Program-made: the position numbers and the translations under genes
Source: Trichobilharzia regenti
Lineage: Eukaryota; Platyhelminthes; Trematoda; Strigeidida; Schistosomatidae
Direction: 5' to 3'
Assembly: GCA_944472135.2 (NCBI GenBank)
Contig: OX235267.1
Span: forward strand, 17,963,452-18,027,451
Length of the DNA: 64,000 bases
Notes under the pieces: generated by a model
Told to the model about the DNA's origin: nothing
Seen by the model: the letters and a program-made list of their open reading frames with translations, nothing else
Databases searched by the model: none
In this document: one piece after another, positions 57,710 through 64,000 of the stretch
Layout of the letters: each line of letters starts with the position of its first letter
Position numbering within the stretch: position 1 is the first letter of the stretch

Positions 57710-58076
57710 TGAGTCAAGTCTCATTAACTGTTAACGTCTAGCTGTTGCTACGCTGGTCCTCACGCTGTCCCTCGAAGATTTTCAGAAACGCTTATTATTA
57801 GCCGACGCAAAAACGAAAAGACTGTTTAGTGACTCAAGAATTCTTTACTCTAACGCCAACATATAACCAGAAATACTGGTATTACAGAGTAAAGTCTGAG
57901 AACAAATAATACAACAATAAACCACGATATTACTTCTGACAGATTTTTAATCTTCCTTCCGAACAGCGGCCGATGAGAAGGTTACTGGTTGATTGGTGAC
58001 TTCGCGAAAAATATGAGTAAGTTGGCTTTAAGCCAATCACCATGAATTGATAGTTCAATCTTTAACTACATTAACC
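57710..58076 (-). repeat. 5' LTR of copy 3, degenerate
   Basis: Starts near 58076 (CATTAACC in place of CATTGACA on the + strand) and ends near 57710 (TGAGTCAAGTCTC). It is clearly older than the LTRs of copy B and lacks the long U3 extension of its 3' partner. Confidence 0.7.
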
Positions 58077-58079
58077 GAA

Positions 58080-58290
58080 CACGTCGAGTGGAAGCTGGAA
58101 TAGAAGCGGCGTGTTTGTCGTCCAACGGTGACTTTGAGGCGGTCATGTGAACAGAAGTTGAAAGCATGTGGGCAGACTTGGAGCTGGGTGAAATAGTTAG
58201 CAGAATCAGAAGGCATTGGTGATGCGCAGCTGAAGCCCTATGTTCCTCTAGGAAAAAAATGGGTATAATAATAAATGATAATGGTAGTGT
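58080..58290 (+). repeat. Non-LTR retrotransposon 3' tail
   Basis: Contains CTGAAGCCCTATGTTCC, also found in the RTE remnant near 16515, and ends in an ATAATAATAAATG-type tail. Confidence 0.5.
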
Positions 58291-58296
58291 GAGGAG

Positions 58297-58640
58297 TTAA
58301 AGATAAGTGACAAGGTTTAGGATTGGACACTGTGGCCTAATGATCTTGGATTGAACAATCCGATCCTTCGAAAATGCCGCCGAATGTTGTTCGCAATCTT
58401 CATTGCATGTTTCACCCCAATTCAGGGTCAATGTACGTTTAGTATCAGAGGTAAGGGTCAGGGTGAAAATTGCAACGAAGATTATGGACGGCATCCACTA
58501 GACGTGCTGAATGGCATGACTGCCATCAATAGGTTATATTCATCACAGTGCCAACCCTTCGTCACGGCTAGAGGATCCAATAACCACTATTCATACGTGT
58601 TCTGTTGAAGCATTAGTAGCATAACTAATACACGGATTAG
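58297..58640. repeat. Unclassified repeat with inverted segments
   Basis: CGCAATCTTCATTGCATG (about 58390) and its partner ATTGCAACGAAGATTATGG (about 58470) are inverted around a (T)CAGGGT/TAAGGG-like middle. It may be another non-autonomous DNA element. Confidence 0.35.
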
Positions 58641-58644
58641 AATG

Positions 58645-59295
58645 ATATCTGTATATAACCACTACTGCAGAGACTATTCACACAGATGAATGGAGTAGTT
58701 ACAGTCAGTTATCAAATCTCGGCTATACTCATCAATTCATCAAACATACGATTGGTGTCATCAATCCTTTTGGTGGAACTCAGTCTAATTCCATCGAGAA
58801 TTTTTGGAGTCAGCTAAAAAACGGATCAGATCGGTGAATGGATCACTGTGCGTCGGGGGCACAGTGGTTAGGACTCTCGCTGACCATGCACATGGTCCGG
58901 GGTTGGAGCCCACGCCGGCGCACACCTGATATCTATGGTTGGCCTGCAAAATTTGGGCTACCTATATCCATGCTGAAAATTCCATACTTGTACCAAAAAT
59001 ACAGTGTGGATTCAAGCTGTAAATAAAAAAATGATATGCAGTTATCTCGATGAATTTATGTATTTGACTTGGTTTAACATGAGTATGAAGACTCCTATGA
59101 AAAATTGAGACTTTTTGTAACATATACGACGACGTTATCGTTTGTAACTATTTTTTAACATTGCATTGCTTTTATATGAACGATTTATTACAACTTTGCG
59201 CCGTTTTTGAGCCTTCCGATTGGTCAAGGTTGTCCTCGTCAAGGTCATCTGCCAGTTCGCTAGGTAGTTTCGGTTTGGACTGCTATGGTTTACGG
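58645..59295 (+). pseudogene. Merlin transposase fragment split by a SINE
   Basis: A + strand stretch reads HTDEWSSYSQLSN and NSIENFWSQLK, the second Asp and the Glu of the Merlin (ISXO2/IS1595-type) DDE transposase. It is cut at about 58848 by a tRNA-type SINE and resumes at about 59033 with the C-terminal end. A damaged right terminal repeat (GTTTCGGTTTGGACTGCTAT) follows near 59265-59290. It is more diverged than the other copies. Confidence 0.7.
58848..59032 (+). repeat. tRNA-derived SINE inside Merlin
   Basis: GGCACAGTGGTTAGGACTC (box A) and an altered box B (GGGGTTGGAGCCC), then ACACCTGATATCTATGGTT and an A-rich tail. It interrupts the transposase frame. Confidence 0.8.
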
Positions 59296-59495
59296 TTGCC
59301 GTTTTTCAGTCTCTTCAGACCTATTACTAACTAACGAAACCTGTATACAGAAGCTATACAAAGGGTACCATCTCTATATATTGCTTTAACATATATGTTT
59401 TTAAATTATTTAGTTACTGATTCAGATTTATTGGTTGAGCGAAAAAGTGACCTTGAGCAAGGAATCAGCTTACTGTATCATTTCCGGAAGTAATC

Positions 59496-59680
59496 ATGGA
59501 TGCTTTACACCTTTTGCGTTGCAAATTCGATCCGGATCATGTTTTCGATTACTGTTTGGATAACTAACTGATAGCTAGGTCGAAAATTTGCCAATGCGGA
59601 GGAGTTATGTATACACAAAAATACACAGAGGCAATTGATGGCTCTGTATACAGGTGTATTGAGTGCCGAAGGAGGAAATC
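59496..59680 (+). pseudogene. Outer Merlin transposase, N-terminal remnant
   Basis: The frame shows the zinc-ribbon segment KICQCGGVM and YRCIECRRRK. It has an in-frame stop (TAA after YCLDN) and 13 extra codons near the start compared with the intact copy at 59839-60722. It stops at the insertion of the - strand Merlin. Confidence 0.65.
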
Positions 59681-59682
59681 GG

Positions 59683-60822
59683 GGTGGACTCCAAAGAATA
59701 GCGGCCCAAACCGAAACGACCTTTTAACGCAAAAATGACCTTGACAGGGACAACTTCGGCCAATGAGAAGGCTCAAAAAGAAAGGCGCATAATTGTAAAA
59801 AACGGTTTATATAAAAGTAATGCAATCATAATAAACAGTTACAAAGGATGGCGTTCGCGTATATGTTTCAAAAAAACCTCCCAGTTTCTCATGGGAGTCT
59901 TCATAGTCATATGAAACCAGTTTCGGTACATAAATTCATCCAGGTAACTGTAAATCATGGGATTTCTCGATCCATTAACCGCTCTTATACGTCTTTTTAG
60001 ACGACTCCAAAAACTTTCAATGGAACTGGTGTGGGTTCCATCTAAAGGATTCCGGAAACCGTCCGTATGATTAACAACATGATGAATGTACCCATGATTC
60101 GATAATTGACGGTATCCGCTCCATTCATCTGTATGAATAGTCGTCCCCGGCAACACCAAACGCTTATTAATAGGCACTAATACTGCTGCACTGCGATTGG
60201 GAATCGCTTCTATATACCCTTTGCGCAGTGTCGTGTCGTAGATACCCAGTATCCACTGCTGGTTTGCTTGTAATCTCCCGCGGTTGTATTTCCTTTTTAT
60301 AAGTACAGTCTCATCAATATGGACTATGCTGCCGACTCCTCCGAGAACTTGAGTCAGGGTGTTCATTTTCCAGGAGGAAACATCTCTGCAGTAGTTGTAC
60401 CATTGCACTGCTGACACCTCTGAATTTTCTGTTTCATAAGCTGTAGCTGTGACTGCTCTTTTCAGGACCCAGAAGTTACAGATCATTAAAATTTTCGTCA
60501 AAGGTAGTTTAGACCTTGAGAGAAAAGTTCCTAAGGGATCTGTAAACTAAAAAACAACGACAAACCTTCTCGAACCGATTTCCTCCTTCGGCACTCAATA
60601 CATCTGTATACAAAGCCATCAATGGCCTCTGTGTATTTTTGTATATGCATAACTCCTCCGCATTGGCAAATTTTCGACAAAGCTATCAGTCCGTTATCCA
60701 AACAGTAATCGAAAACATCCATGATTACTTCCGAAAATGATACAGTCAGCTGATTCCTTGCTCAAGGTCACTTTTTTGTTCGAAGGTCGTTTCGGTTTGG
60801 GCCGCTATTCTTTAGAGTCACC
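59683..60822 (-). mobile_element. Complete Merlin DNA transposon
   Basis: Terminal inverted repeats of about 40 bp match at both ends: GACTCCAAAGAATAGCGGCC on the left and its inverse (GGCCGCTATTCTTTAGAGTC) on the right, ending GGTG/CACC. It carries the intact transposase gene on the - strand. No simple target duplication is visible; about 90 bp of the host Merlin are missing at the insertion point. Confidence 0.85.
59839..60722 (-). CDS. Merlin transposase (DDE, ISXO2/IS1595-type), two exons
   Basis: The product moves the element by cut-and-paste. Exon 1 (60722-60566) encodes a zinc-ribbon-like start with C19, C21, C41 and C44. Exon 2 (60539-59839) encodes the DDE core with D128 (HIDETVL), D190 (HTDEWSGY) and E227 (SIESFW). 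A GT...AG intron of 26 nt (60565-60540) is inferred: unspliced, the frame stops at 60531; spliced, 285 residues read without a stop. The copy at 62085 has the same boundaries. All three catalytic acids are present and I see no damage, so it may be active. Merlin was described earlier from schistosomes and other animals; this is not bacterial DNA. Confidence 0.82.
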
Positions 60823-60902
60823 TTACCTTTAACAAAAATTTTAATGATCTGTAACTTCTGGATCCTGAAAAGACCAGTCACAGCTACAGCTTATGAAACA
60901 GA

Positions 60903-61622
60903 AATGGCGAAGTACAAGAATAGCGTCCCAGGAGTGCGAACGTTCAAATGACCTTGAACGCATGCTAGTCGTTGGCTAACGGTACCTGTCATTATCATAT
61001 CAACCTCATTCATCAAATAAGGAGCAAGTTTCGCCCAGATAACGCTTTTAATTACTGATTGGACAATGTGTTAACATCTCGTTAGGGTTAGGATTGGGGT
61101 TAAGGCGAGTATTGGGGTTAGGGTTAGGGTTACGGTCACAATTGGGATTAGGGTTAGATTTGCGGCAGGATAAGGATTGTCATTTGGGTTAGGATTAAGG
61201 TTAGGGCTGCAATTAGGGATAGATTTGTAGTTAATGTCGTTTATTCTAATTTGTTTTATCCTCATTTTCCTTGTATGTAGTCATCAATGCTCTTGCTGAA
61301 ACCATAGTAACTTAACCGAGGGATTTGGAGAGGAATACACAGCAAGAGAAGACAGATGAACGATTCACAAAACAGCCAATCTTCAGTCACTTTGGTGAAT
61401 ACATCTATGGAAACTAGTCCAGCTTAGCAACTGATGCTTTTCATCATAACTGGGACGTATTTTTAATTCATGTCAGAGAAAGATAATCTGCTTAATGTGT
61501 TTTCATGCATTTTCTTGTGAATAAACGTCTTTTTTTGTGCGAAAATTCCTCATTTTTATAATTAGCAGGCTGAAGGTCACTCGTGCGTTCGCATCCCTTG
61601 AAACACTATTGTTGAACTTTGC
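60903..61622. mobile_element. Merlin-like MITE with TTAGGG-like interior
   Basis: Terminal inverted repeats of about 50 bp: left has GAATAGCGTCCCAGGAGTGC and ATGACCTT, and the right is its diverged inverse. They resemble Merlin ends (GAATAGCG...GACCTT). ACAGAAA on both sides fits a target duplication. The interior holds a degenerate telomere-like array (about 61080-61230). It has no transposase. Confidence 0.7.
61080..61230 (+). repeat. Interstitial telomere-like array
   Basis: Many imperfect copies of TTAGGG (for example GGGGTTAGGGTTAGGGTTA). It lies inside the MITE, and the same arrangement in the diverged copy at 26310 shows it travels with the family. Confidence 0.75.
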
Positions 61623-61984
61623 CACAGAAAATTCAGAAGTGTCTGTTTGGTGCTGCCTGGGACGACTACTCACACAGATGAATGGAGCGGCTATGGTCAA
61701 TTATCGAATCATGGGTACATTCATCATATTGTCAAATTCACGGATGGTTTTCGGAACCCTTTGGATGGAAACCACACTGATTCCATCGGAAGTTTTTGGA
61801 GTCGTCTAAAAAGACGGATTGGAGCGGTTAATGAATCAAGAAATCCCATGATTTACAGTTATCTGGATGAATTTATGTACATAAACTGGTTTCATATGAC
61901 TATGAAGACTCCTATGAGAAACTGGAAGGCTTTTTTGCAACATATACGCGAGCGCTATTCTTCGTAACTGTTTATTAGGACTGC
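61623..61984 (+). pseudogene. Outer Merlin transposase, DDE part
   Basis: The frame reads HTDEWSGYGQLSN and SIGSFWSRLKRR. The catalytic Glu position reads Gly (SIGSF versus SIESF), so this copy is dead even apart from the insertions. It ends ERYSS just before the next Merlin. Confidence 0.7.
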
Positions 61985-63123
61985 GGTGACTCTAAAGAAT
62001 AGCGGCCCAAACCGAAACGACCTTCGAACAAAAAAGTGACCTTGAACAAGGAATCAGCTGACTGTATCATTTTCGTAAGTAATCATGGATGTTTTCGATT
62101 ACTTTTTGGATAACGGACTGATAGCTTTGTCGAAAATTTGCCAATGCGGAGGAGTTATGCATTTAGAAAAATAGACAGAAGCCATTGATGGCTTTGTATA
62201 CAGATGTATTGAGTGCCGAAGGAAGAAATCGGTTCGAGAAGGTTTGTCGTTGTTTTTTAGTTTACAGATCCCTTAGGAAGTTTTCTCTCAAGGTCTAAAC
62301 TACCTTTGACGAAAATTTTAATGATCTGTAACTTCTGGGTCCTGAAAAGAGCAGTCACAGCTACAGCTTATGAAACAGAAAATTCAGAGGTGTCAGCAGT
62401 GCAATGGTACAACTACTGCAGAGATGTTTCCTCCTGAAAAATGAACACCCTGACTCAAGTTCTCGGAGGAGTCGGCAGCATAGTCCATATCGATGAGACT
62501 GTACTTATAAAAAGGAAATACAACCGTGGGAGATTACAAGCAAACCAGTAGTGGATACTGGGTATCTACGACACGACACTGCGCAAAGGGTATATAGAAG
62601 CGATTCCCAGTCTCAGTGCAGCAGTATTAGTGCCTATTATGAAGCGTTTGGTGTTGCCGGGGACGACTATTCATACAGATGAATGGAGCGGATACCGTCA
62701 ATTATCGAATCATGGGTACATTCATCATGTTGTTAATCATACGGACGGTTTCCGGAATCCTTTAGATGGAACCCACACCAGTTCCATTGAAAGTTTTAGG
62801 AGTCGTCTAAAAAGACGTATAAGAGCGGTTAATGGATCGAGAAATCCCATGATTTACAGTTACCTGGATGAATTTATGTACCGAAACTGGTTTCATATGA
62901 CTATGAAGACTCCCATGAGAAACTGGGAGGTTTTTTTGAGACATATACGCGAGCGCCATCCTTTGTAACTGTTTATTATGATTGCATTACTTTTATATAA
63001 ACCGTTTTTTACAATTATGCGCCTTTCATTTTGAGCCTTCTCATTGGCCGAAGTTGTCCCTGTCAAGGTGATTTTTGCGTTAAAAGGTCGTTTCGGTTTG
63101 GGCCGCTATTCTTTGGAGTCACC
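61985..63123 (+). mobile_element. Merlin DNA transposon, defective
   Basis: The left end GGTGACTCTAAAGAATAGCG at 61985 and the inverse right end finishing GGAGTCACC at 63123 are well preserved. At 1139 bp it is almost the same length as the copy at 59683-60822. It carries a broken transposase gene. Confidence 0.85.
62085..62968 (+). pseudogene. Merlin transposase with three in-frame stops
   Basis: It aligns along its length with the intact gene at 59839-60722, with the same predicted 26-nt intron (62242-62267). In-frame stops occur in exon 1 (TAG near 62170), in exon 2 near 62436 (TGA in place of Trp) and near 62550 (TAG in place of Gln). D and E positions later in the frame (HTDEWSGY, SIESF) are kept. 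The terminal repeats are intact, so it could be moved by a transposase from another copy. Confidence 0.8.
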
Positions 63124-63239
63124 CCTTCTCATATGTCGAATTGTCCTTGTCAAGGTGATTTTTGCGTTCAAAGTTCGTTTCGGTTTGGGCTGCTATTCTT
63201 TAAAGTCACCGAGGTTGCAGACACCACTTTTTCTGGGAG

Positions 63240-63790
63240 TCAATTCCAAGAGTTTATGACTGAGTGTGAGAACCGGTTCTCACACTGGCCAGTACTTAAC
63301 AGCAATATGATTTCTTCTTGTCTTTTGAACTCTCCTGCTATGTCCTCTAAGGTGTTCCGACCTGGTGAAAGGAGAGATCTTTCTTCTCGAAAGAATAGGT
63401 CTGGTCCGTAGTCGTTATTTAAAATTTTAAACATTGTGATTAAATCTCCTCTCTGCCTACAGTATGACAGAGAAAAGAGATTTAAACTTTCTAGTCTCTC
63501 CTCGTATGATAAGTTAGTCATGCCGTGGACCATGCGTTTTGCCTTCCTTTGGACCTTTTCTAGAATGTGTGAGTCCCATTGTAGACAAGGATTAGCGTCC
63601 TGGATGCAGTTTTCCAGTCTTGACCTCATCAGAGATGTATATAATGAGGTGAACATTTCTCTGGTGATTCTAGTTAAGGCTCTGCGAATTGCCCATAAGG
63701 ATCTGACACTACGTGCAGCCACGCGCGACAGTGTGCTATAGTTTTTAAATCCTTACTTACTATGACACCTTAATCTAAATGAGTCAGAAC
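63240..63790 (-). pseudogene. CR1-like non-LTR retrotransposon, C-terminal remnant
   Basis: A - strand frame (63722-63240) reads like the end of a CR1/jockey-type reverse transcriptase: LWAIRRALTRITREMFTSLY, LEKVQRKAKRMVHGM, YEERLESLNLFSL and a RGDLITMFKI segment, closing with a VINSWN-like motif. Upstream, LGVIVSKDLK lies in another frame, so a frameshift separates the parts. The catalytic core is not in the window. Confidence 0.7.
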
Positions 63791-63848
63791 TGATGGGAGT
63801 TTTATGCCCTGTTATTGGTAGGAGCTGATGCCCAGCTAGCTTTTTTTC

Positions 63849-63945
63849 GGGCGCATTGCAGACTTTTTGGGGCAAAACCTTCGGGTAGATCTATTTATGT
63901 GGGACAGTGTCCCGAAGTCTGCCCCAAAAAGTCTGCAGTGCGCCC
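63849..63945. repeat. 35-bp stem-loop repeat
   Basis: GGGCGCATTGCAGACTTTTT (63849 onward) and its inverse ending at 63945 pair over about 35 bp around a ~25-base loop. Part of the arm recurs at 63981-64000. Probably a hairpin-forming non-autonomous element cut by the window edge. Confidence 0.65.
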
Positions 63946-64000
63946 TATATCTTCCTCGGAATCTGCGATGTGCACAAATTCTGCCCAAAAAGTCTGCGAT

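Larger units (their letters stand above)
54086..58076 (-). mobile_element. Pol-less BEL derivative, copy 3
   Basis: On the - strand: 5' LTR 57710-58076 (old, short type), leader, broken Gag-derived frame (57600-55646), two tandem 3' repeats, 3' untranslated region and a 608-bp long-type 3' LTR (54086-54693). It has the same replacement of pol as the units at 114 and 4194, so it belongs to one family. Its 5' part follows the Gag variant seen at 15401. Flanking bases give no clear target duplication. Confidence 0.8.
59436..63210 (+). mobile_element. Outer Merlin transposon, disrupted by three insertions
   Basis: Remains of one + strand Merlin element are found at 59436-59682 (N-terminal part), 60823-60902 (middle), 61623-61984 (DDE part) and 63124-63210 (right terminal repeat, ending AAAGTCACC). 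The pieces keep their order. They are separated by a - strand Merlin, a MITE and a + strand Merlin. The left terminal repeat and about 250 bp of the middle are missing. Confidence 0.7.

Noticed and set aside
59839..60722. Possible bacterial contamination, because the transposase resembles ISXO2/IS1595-type insertion sequences
   Set aside because: Merlin is an animal transposon superfamily with this same domain, the copies are nested in fluke repeats, a short intron is predicted and a SINE interrupts a related copy.
61080..61230. A chromosome end
   Set aside because: The TTAGGG array is degenerate, only ~150 bp, enclosed by terminal inverted repeats and followed by more than 2.5 kb of other DNA.
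1..64000. CRISPR array, prokaryotic operons or ribosome binding sites
   Set aside because: No regular short repeats with unique spacers and no operon-like gene spacing; all content is eukaryotic transposon DNA.

Overview
The window is eukaryotic and fits a blood-fluke (Schistosoma or close relative) genome. It is AT-rich, I see no convincing host gene, and it carries repeat families known from schistosomes: BEL/Pao LTR retrotransposons (the Saci-1/Sinbad type), RTE-like (SR2-type) and CR1-like non-LTR remnants, a Penelope-like fragment with a GIY-YIG end, SM-alpha-type SINEs with hammerhead cores, a second tRNA-type SINE, and Merlin DNA transposons. Species was not determined. All family names rest on reading motifs by eye, not on a search.

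Layout. 1-5966: a head-to-tail tandem of a pol-less BEL derivative (+ strand). 5967-14337: a segment carrying a full-length BEL element on the - strand (6198-12895, 5-bp target duplication ACCCT, one 1628-residue Gag-Pol frame). 14347-16560: an LTR split by a composite SINE, then a gag fragment, then an RTE 3' piece. 16600-41250: mostly AT-rich unique DNA with scattered SINEs, a 294-bp near-perfect inverted repeat (27884-28926), a hairpin element with Penelope-like hammerhead motifs (34687-34922), a Penelope remnant (38290-39200) and a 500-N gap (39275-39774). 41248-49648: a second copy of the segment at 5967-14337, again holding a full-length BEL element (41476-48207, 1636-residue frame, LTRs with 3 differences in 358 bp). 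50091-51770: RTE remnant. 53002-58076: an old solo LTR and a third pol-less BEL copy (- strand). 58645-63210: nested Merlin transposons, including one with an apparently intact two-exon transposase and a Merlin-like MITE whose interior is a degenerate TTAGGG array. 63240-64000: CR1-like 3' remnant and a 35-bp stem-loop.

How the parts relate. The BEL element at 41476-48207 looks potentially autonomous. The one at 6198-12895 lost 8 integrase residues, including the first catalytic Asp. The pol-less copies keep LTRs, leader, Gag start, a serine-rich replacement of pol, a short hydrophobic pol remnant and the same 3' tandem repeats, so they could be mobilised only in trans. The most unusual items are this pol-less family with its conserved hydrophobic tail, the ~190-bp tandem repeats with two predicted hairpins directly after the Gag-Pol stop, the integrase-Asp deletion, signs of gene conversion between duplicated segments, and the layered Merlin locus with a predicted 26-nt intron.
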